A stretch of DNA of 64,000 nt from Lathyrus oleraceus. Lineage: Eukaryota; Streptophyta; Magnoliopsida; Fabales; Fabaceae. Both the position numbers and the translations under genes were made by a program. This document shows, piece by piece, positions 1 to 11,948 of the stretch. Position 1 is the first letter of the stretch, and each line of letters begins with the position of its first letter. A model generated the notes under the pieces. That model saw only the letters and a program-made list of their open reading frames with translations, did not search any database and was not told where the DNA came from. The stretch is from positions 35,420,699-35,484,698 of the forward strand of contig NC_066581.1 of the NCBI RefSeq assembly GCF_024323335.1, read 5' to 3'.

Positions 1-225
1 CAACCCTTGTTCTCTTCCTCTTCCTCTTTGCCCTTTTCTCACTTTCTGTCGCTTCTCTGGTTTTCACGTGAAAAAACCCTTTTTACCAAATGGAACTCTT
101 TATATATATTCCAACTTTATTATTCCAATAATAATAATCCAATAATATTCCAATTATTTAATTAAATTAATAAATATACTATTAACTTAAATTAAATAAT
201 TATCATATTTTATCGGGATGTTACA
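1..225 (-). repeat. Reverse-strand 5' end of a Tekay-like LTR
   Basis: Read on the minus strand from 225 leftwards, this begins TGTAACATCCCGATAAA and follows the same course as the start of the Tekay LTR at 28381: AT-rich block, TTCCAA stretches, a TTTCACGTGAAA motif, then a purine-rich stretch. It is clearly diverged from that LTR, so it is a related but older family member. The rest lies outside the window. No coding sequence is seen. Confidence 0.75.
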
Positions 226-999
226 CTCGTGATGCTTCCTTGTCGTGGCTAGGCTATTTTGGGTTCCAACACGGTTTTGATCATAACTTTTGTTCCGAGT
301 GTCCGATTCGAGTGTCGTTCAAAGCGTCGGAAAACTGATAGCATGTAATTTCATTTAAAATAGGTTTCAATACATGAAAATGAATATTTTTCTACGTGAT
401 GGTGTTGAAATGAATTGTAATGTTTATGTGGTGGTGTGACATAACCTTAAATGCATTATTGTTACTTGTTATGTTGTATGTTGATGTTGTTAAGTTGTAT
501 AACATGTGTTTGATGCATGATATCCAGTATTGACGGTGTACATTGACTATGGTGGTGGGTCATTGTGCATGATGTTATTGTTCTATGTATAATATGTTGC
601 ATGCATTCATGTTGTTAGACAAATGGTCCGTTGTGGTGAGCCTCAAATCCTATTGTGTGGATTGGGCCGATAGCCAATTTCGGAGGTGATGGAATCAATG
701 AGTCGTTATCGGAGGTGATAGTAACGAATTGGTGGCTTTGATCCTAGGAGGTGAGGATTGAAGAGGTGAACCTGAGTGTTCACGTATTGGTACCATATGC
801 ATTGAGTCAAAATGTTGAGTCTCATTGCATTGTACATTTGTTGCATTTTTTATTGTGTTGGATGGTCGATTATGTTGTTATTATGTCAGATGGTTATTAT
901 GTTATTGTTATGTTAGATGGATGTTATGTTGTTATCCTGTTTGGATAATTGTTGCGTTGTTGTTTCGTATGGATAGTTGTAAGGTTGCTATTATGTGTG
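226..999 (+). repeat. Old LTR-like sequence, target of the Ogre-like LTR
   Basis: GT-rich sequence with many ATG/TTG runs and duplicated phrases (two cggaggtgat stretches near 680 and 710). Its style matches the middle of chromovirus LTRs. It is interrupted at 999/1000 by a long LTR and appears to resume at 27108. The 65-residue open frame at 751-948 looks like low-complexity LTR sequence and not a gene. Family assignment is by composition only. Confidence 0.45.
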
Positions 1000-3900
1000 T
1001 GTAAGACCCCAATTTTGACACCTAAGATCCCTCATGCCATCTCATAACTTTGCATTGGCATTAGGATCATACCTTGGTATCCTCCTCACATCTCATTCAT
1101 TGGGTTAGCACTAGGAGAGATCACCAAACATATTTGATTGTATCATATTTTATTTTATTTTTTTACTAACCAAAAATTCAAAAATATGTCTTGCATAGCT
1201 TTGTTTCTTTTGTGGATAATGTGTGTGTCCATTTGTGCCTCACCAAGCTCACAACTAGGGTTTAAGACCTCAAGTGTAAGGGATCAAGCAAGAAAGGGTC
1301 CAAATGGGTTCTAAGCATAATATATGGATCCCCATTTTCTTTATTTGTCATTTTGGTCAAGAATTCATCAAGAGTTTAAAACTTATTTGTCAAGGAAGCC
1401 CTAGTTTATCTAGGTATCTTGTGTGCCTTCCTCAATAAGTTTCTTCAATAATTGGTCAAATATATCATTGTATACTTAATTTTACATCATAATAAGCATA
1501 TATGATTCTCCAGGATCCTCTAAGAGAAAAGGAAGTTCAAGTGTGCAAGTTGGTTCAAGGAAGTTAACCAGAAAAGTCAACTGGTCAAATCTAGGGTTTC
1601 CTAGATCTTACATCCTACAATTTTTGTCATATGAAAATTATTCCAAGATCAAAGTTACTCTTTATGACATTCCAAACAACTTTCATGTTGGAATCAAGAG
1701 CTAATTTTGCTTGTAAAGTCATTTTTTATGGTGAAATATTATAGGTCATTTTGTTTGTGCCCTAGATAGAAGGTCAACTTCCAAGAACCATAACTTCCTC
1801 AATTTTTATGATATGAAGATGATCCAACTTTCATGACTAATTTCAATATGTATTCTTCAACTTTTATTTTTTGAGAAAGGTAAAACTCTATTTTCAAGGT
1901 CATGTGCTATGAGGAAACATTATAGGTCCATTTCGGTCCTTATCATTGAACAAGCAATTTTCCTTAACTTATAAAATCCATAAATCCATCATGAAATCTA
2001 CAAATGTTGTCAAACTTGTGATAAAATTGAATATAATTTAAAGGGCCACAACTTTGTAGAAGGAACCAAAGTCATTTGAAGCTCACATCAAAAGTTATTC
2101 AAGGTGGAAAAAGGGTTCATTTGACTTATAACTTAGAAAATTTCTAAGTATGTTTAATTCTTCCAAATTCAAGGCTAACTTTCTCTATCTTCCAAGCTTC
2201 AAATGGAAAAAGTCCCAACTTAAAGTTGTTCCTCATAATGGTAGCTTTCCAAAAAGCCTAAGATCACACCATTTGGACAAGAATTTGAGGACTTGTGCAT
2301 AGGTTCTTTTCATGGCTTAATTTAGCAACTTTTGAACTCCAATTGATGTACAACTTTGCATGGCCTCATGTGATGACCTCAATAGCATTTTGGCACGAAT
2401 TTGAGTGGATTGCAATCATTTAATTAGGCCTGAACACACGGACATGCACCCATGCAACATTGAATTGCTATTTTTGGTTCAAACTTGAATGGTGTGGAAA
2501 TCAAATGCTTGGCCTATAAATACATTGCCATTGCCTAGAATGAAGGAGGGGCCTTTCCCCAACTTTGCTAATCAATCCCATAACCATATAATAGATAATA
2601 CCTTGAAGATTTCTCTTGAAATCGAGCTCTTATTCAATTTCTGTTTGTGAACAAGAACCCCAACGATTCATTGACATTTTCATCCCATTAAGCTTCTGCA
2701 AGTGAGAGGAAGAGAAATCAAGTGGAATTGCATCAAGAATCGAGATCCAAAGCATCTGACAGAAGGTGATTTTTCTCAAACTTCACTTCTTCCACTATCC
2801 TTCTATTCTTAAGATCTTGACTCAATTTGTTGATGGCTGAAGTCTTACCAATGTAGGCAATGTTCCTGAGTTGTTTTGAAGTTTAATCAAAGCAACTCAG
2901 TTTTGACACCTCAAATTTCATCTCCACTTTTCTGATTATAGAGTGAGAGATGGAAGAATTGGAGGTCATATTCGCGTTCCTTTCATTTTTCTCTTTAAAT
3001 TGGTATATGATTCATCCATTTTTGGAAGCTTTTTGGTTTGACCAGTCCGACGAGGTTCGCCGGAGAAGATGATCGGAGCTAGGGCTCCGGTGGTGTGTTG
3101 GCTTGTCCCTCACCATCGGATCTTCATGTCATGTTTTAATTTTAGTCCTTGCTTCTGATTACCAAGCGTGTTACGCGTTGACTGTGGTGCATGATGGAGT
3201 GCGTGCTTGTGGTCATCAGATCTGCCACCTCAATTAATGAGGGAGGTCTGATGGTCCGTGTTTTTTTGTTTTATTTTAATTTTGTAAAATAATTTTTAAT
3301 TAGCATTTTCTTCCAAACTTTACCATAATTTCATTTTTAATCCAAAAATTATAGGACCAACACCAAAAATTCACAAATAATTTCCTCTTCCCATTTATGA
3401 TTGAAAATAACTTTTTGGATTGAGTTTGATATTTTTAGTAAATTTTGTGATTTTTGACTTGTTTTAATTGATTTTTAATTGCTTCTGACTTTTCAAAAAT
3501 TCCAAAAAAAATAGTCAATGGCCCTTTGACCTTGTTTGACCTATGATAAATCCCTTTCCCATTTCTTGGGTGATCTGAAGGGGTTTTAGGTTTTTAACCT
3601 TTAAAAAATTATTTTCTTCCTTTTAAAAAATTGTTTTAATTGCTTTAATATTTTGTTGAGCTATTGTTTTGACTTTGTGTTGACTCAACATCTGTTGGGT
3701 CTTGGTCTTGGTTGAATTGGACCTTGACTTGGTTAATACCATTGAATTTAGGGGGTTGATGAAGTTTGAACTTCATCCCTCAAGATGAATGAATGATATT
3801 GATCAAGTGAGTTTCATCCCTTGATCAATTTGGGATCTTTTTCATATCATCCCTCCTTGTTCATATCATTTATTCCCCAATCATTTCTTGACCAATGATT

Positions 3901-4572
3901 TCTCATAGATCAAATTCTAGTTGATTCATCAATGATCTTGTGTCAGATGAATCAACATGAGCTTGATTGAGATAAGTCTATCCCCTCTTAGTTTTTATGT
4001 ATGGTATGCTTTAGGAGCTTGGTCTTGATACCTCGTATCTAGCATGCATTAATACCAATATTATTATTGACCGGCCTCAGATAGTTGTGACTTATACATA
4101 AGTCCAATTATGATTGCTTAACATAGCGCTAAATTTGTCCCGAAGGCAATAACATTTTTGTAAGTGAGATTGTAAGTCTTCTATTCCTCGTGGTATTGTG
4201 TGAAGATTTTATTCCTCTTCCATTTGTGAGAGCTAGTGGCATACTTGTTGATTTTATCCAAGTTGGAGTTCTTCTCATACATGATGCATAGGTTCATATC
4301 TTCATGCTTGTGAGTGGATGGTTGAGTATTCTCCAAAAAATGACTAAAACATCTTTTCTTCTTCCACTAACTTCACTAACATCTCTTTATATTGACTTTA
4401 TTTTAGTGTCATTTACTTTAATGCAATTAAAATTCTTGCACTTTATCATTCATTGTCATTTACATTCATGCAAATTGTTTATGTTTCAGTCAAACTTTGC
4501 TCACTTGAGCCATGATATTTTTGTGCTTGTGATATATGTGTGCTTGTGATCTTGTTTTGTTTATGGTCTTAG
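1000..4572 (+). mobile_element. Ogre/Tat-type solo LTR, left part
   Basis: Starts TGTAAGACCCCAATTTTG, the hallmark start of Tat/Ogre LTRs of legumes. A reversed copy of the same start ends at 52647, which confirms the boundary. The right part resumes at 25665 and ends with the U5 motif cggtggcgactctgg near 27040. Joined, the two parts make about 5.0 kb, normal for Ogre-type LTRs. No primer site or internal region follows, so it is a solo LTR. A possible imperfect duplication flanks it (atgtg at 993-997 if the LTR starts at 998; atatg at 27108-27112). No gene is seen; the 81-residue frame at 4304-4549 is not recognised. Confidence 0.8.
4568..4572. repeat. Target-site duplication cttag (left) of the copia element
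   Basis: cttag directly precedes the 5' LTR here and directly follows the 3' LTR at 25660-25664. A perfect 5-bp match is the normal Ty1/copia length. It proves that the whole 21,087-bp interval is one insertion plus later nested insertions. Confidence 0.93.
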
Positions 4573-5929
4573 TGTTGGTGTAAGCCCTAGAGGCCATTAC
4601 TTTTGGTACTTGTATCGAATTATTTAAAGGCATTTTCTTTATTATGGTTGATTAATAAAGTCCCTGGAATAGATAGTCCGTTTAATGTATTAAGTGTGAC
4701 TTAATCATGAGAACACATTAAACATAAGGACACTATTCTTAAAGTATCCGTAGTCGAGCTTTAGTGTGAAGTGGGATAATATTAAAGCATTAAGACTATT
4801 ATGTTTGTAGACTGATGATCACATCTCATGGATCATGGATAAAGAGTTATCAAGTCTTAAACATAGGTATGAATATTAGGAGTAATATTTATACCGGATT
4901 GACCCGCTATGAGAATACTATATAGAAAGTTATGCAAAGTGTCATAAGTTATTCTCATGGTGATAATAGTGTATACCACTCTTCGACCTGAAACCACTAT
5001 GGATCCTAGATGTAGAGTTGAGTGCCTTATTACTGATCCAACGTTATCTGTAACTGGATGACCATAAAGACAGTTGATGAGTACTCCACGAAGCATGCTG
5101 AGGGACATGAGTGTCCTAGATGGAATTTGCCAATCCTGCGTAACAGGATAAATGTCTATGGGCCCAATATTGAACTGGACAAGGGTGACACAGTCTATAC
5201 CTTGTGTTCAATATAGACATAAGGGCAAAGGGGTAATTATACACATAATTATTATCACAGGAGGTTTTGTCAGATCACATGACATTTTCGTGACTTAGGT
5301 AGCAGTGATGTGTTGCTAGATACCGCTCACTGTTTATTATGTTAAATGTGTGATTTAATATAATTGCCAACATCGCGAAAACCTATAGGGTCACACACAA
5401 AGGACGGATTGATGAGAGATAGAATAATTAAGGAACATCGTAAGGTACGGTGCACTTAAGTGGAAACGAAATATGGTAAGGTACCAAATACTTAAGTGAT
5501 TTTGGCATATTATGAGATATGGGCAAAATACACTTAAGTGGGCTTTTTGGCTTGAAGCCCACACAAGTGGTTCTATAAATAGAACCCCTTGGGTAGAAGC
5601 ATTGACACTCCACTCAGACAGAAATTCAAGTAGAGACTTGGAATTTTGTTTCCCTCTTTCTCTCACTCAAAGCCTTCATTCATAACAGCTAGCACTGCGA
5701 TTGAAGGAATCCGTTCGTGTGGACTGAGTAGAGACGTTGTCATCGTTCAACGTTCGTGATCACCCCGTGGATTTGTATCCAAGGTTTTGGTCGTTTCAAG
5801 AGATCTGCACCAAAGGTTTAAATCGCCACAAGAGGTAACGATTCTATCACTGATCATGCCCATTCGTAAGGATCACTAAATGGAGAAATTTTTAAATTCC
5901 GCTGCACCTTGGATGGCAATTCTCCAACA
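4573..5929 (+). repeat. 5' LTR of the copia element
   Basis: Begins TGTTGGTGTAAGCCC and ends CTCCAACA, so the TG...CA termini form a short inverted repeat. It matches 24303-25659 in length and nearly in sequence. A third, shortened copy is the solo LTR at 63000-63951. Open frames on the minus strand inside it (for example 4857-5108 and 5391-5666) recur only because the LTR recurs. Confidence 0.95.
5453..5581 (+). promoter_or_regulatory. Copia U3 promoter: three CTTAAG palindromes, hairpin and TATA box
   Basis: Three copies of a (c/t)acttaagtg palindrome lie at 5453-5462, 5489-5498 and 5531-5540. They are followed by a gggctt/aagccc stem (5540-5560) and a good TATA box, tataaata, at 5574-5581. 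A pyrimidine-rich stretch with ctctttctctcactc follows, as expected around the start of R. The same layout recurs at 25183-25311 and, with an extra repeat unit, at 63450-63631. The TATA box is directly visible; enhancer function of the palindromes is inference. Confidence 0.7.
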
Positions 5930-5930
5930 G

Positions 5931-5943
5931 TGGTATCAGAGCC
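5931..5943 (+). other. Primer binding site, initiator tRNA-Met type
   Basis: tggtatcagagcc lies one base after the LTR end. This is the standard plant copia and chromovirus primer site, complementary to the 3' end of initiator tRNA-Met. It marks where minus-strand cDNA would start. Confidence 0.93.
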
Positions 5944-7713
5944 ACTTACGAAACCATGAATCTGATATCTGTTTTTGTTATGTAATAATATGATTAAAAC
6001 AGAATGAATCAAAGGTTAAATTGAGATCGATCAAGTTACATATATGTGATATATGTAACCCTGATGCAAAATACATTATATATGATATAATGTTCTTGTT
6101 TCGTTCATTCAAAACCTCGATGATTGTTTTCCTTTGAGCGATCAATGGTCGTTTGCTTCTTGATCCGACATTAGTATGGTGAAGCAATGATGTGTTGATC
6201 AATCATACTGAATTAACAATCGAGACGTGTTTGACGATCTGAAATTGGTGCATTAGGGTTAGTGACGGCACAAGGGTTGTGTTGTCAGAGAGTTATGCGA
6301 TTGGGGTTTGAACGCACAAGAGTTGTGCTTCCTAAACACTTTTTGGAACAGTGTTAACCGGTTAACGCGTATGGTTAACCGGTTAACGGAATGCGAAATA
6401 AAATTTTGAGATTTTTTAACAGTGTTAGCCGGTTAACGTATATGGTTAACCGGTTAACGCAAGGCGGAAAACAGTTTTCCAAGACATTTTCAAACAGTGT
6501 TAACCGATTAACACATTTGGTTAACCGGTTAACGCAGGGCAGAAAACAATTTTTTTTTCAGATTTCAAAACAGTGTTAACCGGTTAACGCATATGGTTAA
6601 CCGGTTAACGCAAGGAAATTTTCACCCATTCGGCTAACTCAGTGCTTTAAAAGTGTCAAGTGTTGATACGAAAAGCGACATCGATTTTAAATGAATTGTT
6701 CATTAAAATGTGATGATCGGTCGTCGAAATTTAATTTGATTTTAATTAATTAAAGGAATTAATTATAATAATAATAAAGTGTTTATTATTGTCTTGTGGT
6801 GATCGGTTATGGCCTTAGTTTTCCTTTGTTTTGTTTTGGGTTTTTAAAATACGACCTGCGTGTCGTGCCTCTCTCTTAATCTCCCAAATGTAACTTCTTT
6901 TCTCATCTCACTCCCTCGTATGTAAAACGAGTTTCTTTCATGTAATGTTATGATATGAAGAAAGCAAAGAAGTCAGTGCCAAAGGAGGACAACCTTGAAG
7001 ATCTTGCTTGGAGAAGCTTAGATCGTTGTAGGTTAGCTTAGGTTCTCTCATTGGCTTGGGAGAACAATTGCGCTAGGGGCCATAACTGTTTCATTTTGTA
7101 TGTATGTATGTTGATACATGTGAATGTATGTTGATGCATGTGAGAGACGGTTTATATGATAAACAAGCCGGTGAGATCAGAAAATTGCAATTCCCTCAAA
7201 ACTAAATATTAAGTTTTAAGCTTTCTAAGTTTTAACACTCATCAAGACTAGTATCGAATAATGTAGGTTTCGCCTACGCGAGGTGCATGTTCTATATTAG
7301 TAAGGTGCGATGGGATGATTGTAATATCCAACTGTTAAAACAATGGGTCAAACTTAACTAAACAAATTATAATAAGATTATATATATGTTTAGAAGCAAG
7401 AGTTGGGAATGATCCATATGATGGATTGGAATAAGGAGTTATTCACCCAACTGAAATTTTCGAGAGTTGTATGAGATACAATTGGAAGGAGTTCCTACCT
7501 AAAATAACCTAGTTTTGTGTAATCCGCCTACGCGGACTTAGAACGAAGTGAAATATGGATCTCGACCCACTAGAAAATCTTCCAACAGGATTTTCCGAAT
7601 CAGATGATGAGGGTCATTTGTTTTGAGTAAAATAGTGGGAGCATATTTAATTAAAGGCCTAATTGAATATGTCAATGATACTTATATTTTCATTAAACCT
7701 TATGTAGATTACC
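5944..7713 (+). other. Long untranslated leader of the copia element
   Basis: About 1.8 kb between the primer site and the gag ATG, without a recognisable gene. It holds the palindrome-pair array at 6353-6609. After that comes ordinary AT-rich leader with several short ATG-started frames. The leader is unusually long for a copia element of this size. Confidence 0.75.
6353..6609 (+). repeat. Four tandem palindrome pairs (GTTAACCGGTTAAC) in the copia leader
   Basis: Pairs of 14-bp palindromes start at 6353/6374, 6424/6445, 6499/6520 and 6575/6596. Within every pair the starts are exactly 21 bp apart, with a 7-bp spacer such as gcgtatg, gtatatg or gcatatg. Pairs follow each other at 71, 75 and 76 bp. 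Six of the eight palindromes are perfect; 6424 reads GTTAGCC... and 6499 carries CCGA in place of CCGG. Each pair is introduced by acagt. The function is unknown; dimeric protein binding is a reasonable inference. Confidence 0.9.
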
Positions 7714-8121
7714 ATGACAGCAAACACCTCTAACAACATCCTGCGATCAATCCTTGATAAGGAAAAATTGTCTGGGACAAATTTTCTGGATTGGCACCGA
7801 AACCTGAGGATTGTCCTCAAACATGATAAAAAGTTGTATGTCTTGGAGACACCTGTTCCTGAAGAGGAACCTCCTAGTTCTGCACCTAAGGCAGAAAGAG
7901 ATGCTTATAAGAAGCATGTCGATGATGCCAATGAAACTGTTTGTCTCATGCTGGCTACCATGAACTCAGAATTGCAAAAGCAACATGAGAACATGTCAGC
8001 GTTCGATATGATCGAACACCTGAAGTTGCTCTATCAAGAGCAAGCAAGGCATGAGAGGTTTGAAGTTTCAAAAGCCCTTTTTCAAAGCAAGTTAGCTGAG
8101 GGAGCCCCTGTAGGTCCCCAT
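7714..8121 (+). pseudogene. copia gag, N-terminal part (interrupted)
   Basis: Starts at ATG 7714 and encodes a protein opening MTANTSNNILRSILDKEKL, followed by the SGTNFLDWHRNLRIVL segment typical of copia gag. It then runs through the UBN2-type capsid region (DMIEHLKLLYQEQARHERFEVSKALFQSKL in shortened form). It is cut after the histidine codon at 8119-8121 by the Tat insertion. Reading resumes in the same frame at 21978 (VLKMIGYV...), so the gag frame was intact when the nested element landed. The product would be the capsid/nucleocapsid polyprotein of virus-like particles in the cytoplasm. Confidence 0.9.
8117..8121. repeat. Target-site duplication cccat (left) of the nested Tat element
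   Basis: cccat at 8117-8121 is repeated at 21973-21977. Deleting the insert and one copy restores an uninterrupted gag reading frame across the junction. This independent coding check makes the duplication secure. Confidence 0.93.
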
Positions 8122-8387
8122 TGCCCCTATTCAATCAGCTGGGAACCCGAACGGATGATAGCAACGGCTGTCAGACTTTCAGGGTAAACAGGGATTGAAT
8201 ACTAAGAACCGTAGAATTTGCACAATACAGGGATCCAATAATGGAAACGTCCACTGGGATTTGATATTTATTACTGGGTACATTATTATTTTTTTGTTTT
8301 TGTTTTCAAAGGGTACGGCCACATCCAGACATCACAACGATGATGAATGGGAATAAAAATCACAACTAGATGCCGACGGACAACTAG

Positions 8388-9106
8388 GAAAAACTCAACG
8401 TTTACCAATACCAACGGAGAGGCAACCAGACATTAATGAATGACTGGAAGAGATACAACCATACGTCAACGGACGAAATGGGAAAAACTCAACGTTTACC
8501 AAGACCAACGGAGAGGTAACCAACTGGGAACGACCAGGAAAAACTCGACGTTTATCGACACCAACGGAGAGGAGGACTACTGCTGGGGAGACAGAACACA
8601 ACCAAATCATCAACGGATGATTGGGAAAAACTCGACGTTTATCGACACCAACGGAGAGGAGGATTAACTGGGGACGACCCTGCGGGGAAAGATATCAACT
8701 ATACGCCAACGGACGCATAGGAAAAACTCGACGTTTATCGACACCAACGGAGAGGAGGAAACTCTACTGGGGAGAGTGAACACAACCAAATCATCAACGG
8801 ATGACCGGGAAAAACTCGACGTTTATCGACACCAACGGAGAGGAGGAATACTTCACTAGGGAAGAAGGACACAACCAAATCATCAACGGATGATCGGGAA
8901 AAACTCGACGTTTATCGAAACCAACGGAGAGGTAACTCTGCATGGAGAGGGGTATAACTAGACATCATCGGATGACTAGGAAAAACTCGACGTTTATCGA
9001 CACCAACGGAGAGGAGGAAACTCTACTGGGGAGAGTGAACACAACCAAATCATCAACGGATGATCGGGAAAAACTCGACGTTTATCGACACCAACGGAGA
9101 GGAGGA
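8388..9106. repeat. Nine-copy dispersed repeat in the Tat 3' UTR
   Basis: The core aaaaactcgacgtttatcg with a following accaacggagagg recurs nine times, starting near 8388, 8482, 8537, 8624, 8720, 8808, 8897, 8978 and 9067. Spacing is irregular at 55-96 bp. Spacers often contain caaccaaatcatcaacgg. It is non-coding; short open frames such as 8440-8667 and 8942-9124 are products of the repeat. Confidence 0.85.
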
Positions 9107-9150
9107 TTAACTTCTTCGATCTGAAAATCGGAAATTGGCCTGAACGCCAC

Positions 9151-9650
9151 TTCGGTCTGAATACCGGAAAATTGGCCTGAATGCCATAAGTACATCGACC
9201 TGATCGTCGGAAACTTCTTCGGTCTGAATACCGGAAAATTGGCCTGAGTGCCATAAGTACATCGACCTGATCGTCGGAAACTTCTTCGGTCTGAATACCG
9301 GAAAATTGGCCTGAGTGCCATAAGTACATCGACCTGATCGTCGGAAACTTCTTCGGTCTGAATACCGGAAAATTGGCCTGAGTGCCATAAGTACATCGAC
9401 CTGATCGTCGGAAACTTCTTCGGTCTGAATACCGGAAAATTGGCCTGAGTGCCATAAGTACATCGACCTGATCGTCGGAAACTTCTTCGGTCTGAATACC
9501 GGAAAATTGGCCTGAGTGCCATAAGTACATCGACCTGATCGTCGGAAACTTCTTCGGTCTGAATACCGGAAAATTCGCCTGAGTGCCATAAGTACATCGA
9601 CCTGATCGTCGGAAACATCTTCGGTCTGAATACCGGGAAATTCATGAGAC
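9151..9650. repeat. 67-bp tandem repeat, about 7.5 units
   Basis: ttcggtctgaataccggaaa recurs at 9151, 9218, 9285, 9352, 9419, 9486, 9553 and 9620, a strict 67-bp period with very few differences. Because 67 is one more than a multiple of three and the unit has no stop in any minus-strand frame, three overlapping minus-strand frames of 178-228 residues stay open across it. All show the same peptide period and none looks like a gene. Unit homogeneity implies recent amplification. Confidence 0.93.
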
Positions 9651-11948
9651 ATATTATCTATAGTCGTCAAAACGTAGATAATACACTCGCATGGAAGATT
9701 ATCCATAACCGGGTTGTAGGTTGTTAAATGGATAAATCGACCGAAAAGAAAGGCATCGGTACCAGGACTAGGTATGCAAAGATGACCAATCAAAAGAGGA
9801 TAAAGTTGCTAACTCGGAGCAAAATACCCAAAAGAAAGGGGAAGACCCAATGGGGACAATACTGCTTGATCAAGGCAAGTATCCAAAGGGGACAAGACTA
9901 CCAATACCACAAAGAGGGGATTACATCTACCGGTTTGTAGGTAGAAAACCACAGAAAAGTAACCAGTCATCAATAGGATGAGCACAAAGGGTTAACTCCA
10001 ACAAGGGGAGGAAAGTGGGATTTTACGACTACCAGCTAGTAGGTAGAAAACCACGACGATAGGACTTACAACTACCGGTTTGCAGGTAGAAGCCAACAAA
10101 CAGGATGAACCACAAAGGTTACCTCTGCTAGGGGGTGAAAGTGGGATTTTACAACTACCGGCTTGTAGGTAGAAAACCACGACGATAGGACTTACAACTA
10201 CCGGTTTGTAGGTAGAGGCCCACAAATTCCGCTGAGGATAAGATGAATGAGTGCCGGTTAGTGAGCAACTATTCATTTATGCCCCAGGGAATCACAAGAA
10301 ACAGTCAACGGGGAGCCAATTTAGGATCGATCCAAAAAGGCAGACTGGATCAAGACTCATCCTAATGAGGAAAGAACTCAATAGGGAAAACCCCTCCCGT
10401 TAGGGAGGGAACGGAAATAACCGTCATCCACGAGGATGTAACTCAGTGGGGAGCGCAGAAGGAAATGGTAGACACTTTCTGCTTAAGGGGTAGACTCTAC
10501 ATGGAGAGATCAGACACACCCACTTCTGCTAAGGGAAAGGACCCAAGCTTGCAAGATGCTGCCAACTTCAGAGAGTAATACTGCTGGGGATACCCACTCA
10601 ACTAAGGAGTCACTTGTTGGGAAAGCACTAACTTCTTAACCATGCTGATGAACCCAATTCTGAAACCGATCCAATGGCGCGATGCTAAACTCTTTCCAAC
10701 AACCCAAACTCGGCTGGTCACCACGGCCTAGGGCTAATGGATATGCTTGCAATGTTGATGCATGAGTTTTTTCTTGCTTTACACAATGCCCCATGATCAT
10801 GGAAATGCTATGCACTAATGATGCAATATGCTATGCTTATCTAAATGATGAAATGCATAAACACACGTCTCCTCCAGGGACAACACCAGGGAGCTCCAGG
10901 AACTGTGCTGAGGGTTTCATCACCGCGTCCATTTCCAACCTGCTGGGGAAAGACAACCTTTGCTGGGGAAAAACCATCAACACAACCTCTGCTGGGAAGA
11001 CAGCTTCAGACTTGGAAAACAATCACAACTCCGCTGGGGATACGGCAACCTTCAGGCTTGCTGAGGAGACACTGATCTCGAATCTGTTATGGAGGTAACG
11101 CTCTCACACCTATTGGGGAAATACAGCTTATTAGACACGGAACACCTGTCGAGTCGCCGAACAGCGGCATCCATCGTCCACCCATAATGTCGGCTTTCCT
11201 CTTTTACGAACTCCCAGACGCTTCTGGACTTTTCTGCTCCATCATCTTGTATTCCCAATCTCGTCCGTACTCCACGGGGACCGAACTCCTGGTTCATACA
11301 AACTTTCCAATCATCAGACTTTGAAGAGTCTTCTTGATTAACTTTCCAGGACCGTCGTCGTAATCCTTCACTGTCTTTTCACCGTTCAACTATCCCTTGC
11401 CCCTGATCAGGCTTTGCCGGAATTTTTGTCAACAAGGGTTCATAGTACCACCGGTAAGTGAATGAAGATATCTAACAGTACCTGCATCAGAAATCATCAG
11501 ATAAAAGCGTGCCCCAGGTATGCCCCAGATGTTCTGATAGTTCAACCCTTAGGTCACTCAAACCTCCGAGTAAGATTTCCAGATTTCAACCTCATAAGCA
11601 TGCATCGAAGGGACCTTTATGTTTTAAAATGCAAATATTCTTATCAAAACGAATGGATGTTTTCATAATCAAAGCGGTAATGTCACAACAACAAAATTTA
11701 TTGGACCGAACACATGCTTTATTGACTGGAACAAAAGATGGCTCACAATCGAGCAACGCACAGGAAGCAAACCCTGGAAAGAGGTGATTGCATACAACAG
11801 AAAAAACTCTATCCTAGTGGCAATGTGAAACCATGATCTCATCGGGTTCCAACTCAGTTACACCTCATATGTCCTCAAGACTTTCCGCACTTTCTGTCTT
11901 CTGAACAAGACGCTTCCGATCGGTCTCTGTCGGAGATTTTCCAAGTCA
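9651..11948 (-). other. Rest of the Tat 3' UTR
   Basis: Non-coding. It holds two copies of a roughly 120-bp unit (about 10000-10235) with ctaccgg-ttgtaggtag mini-hairpins. It also holds a set of tgctgggga motifs (10581, 10941, 10961, 10990, 11032) that on the element's sense strand read like the 3' end of the priming tRNA. The 101-residue frame at 10793-11098 and others here show no recognisable domain. Confidence 0.7.

Noticed and set aside
4857..5666. Conserved minus-strand frames of 83 and 91 residues, repeated exactly at 24587-25396
   Set aside because: Their conservation reflects the two LTR copies of one element, not selection on a protein.
8388..9650. CRISPR-like direct repeats
   Set aside because: Plant nuclear retrotransposon context, no unique spacers of constant length and no cas genes; these are 3' UTR tandem repeats.
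9082..9793. Long minus-strand frames with a repeated peptide (up to 228 residues)
   Set aside because: They are read from the 67-bp tandem repeat in three phases at once; no independent coding evidence.
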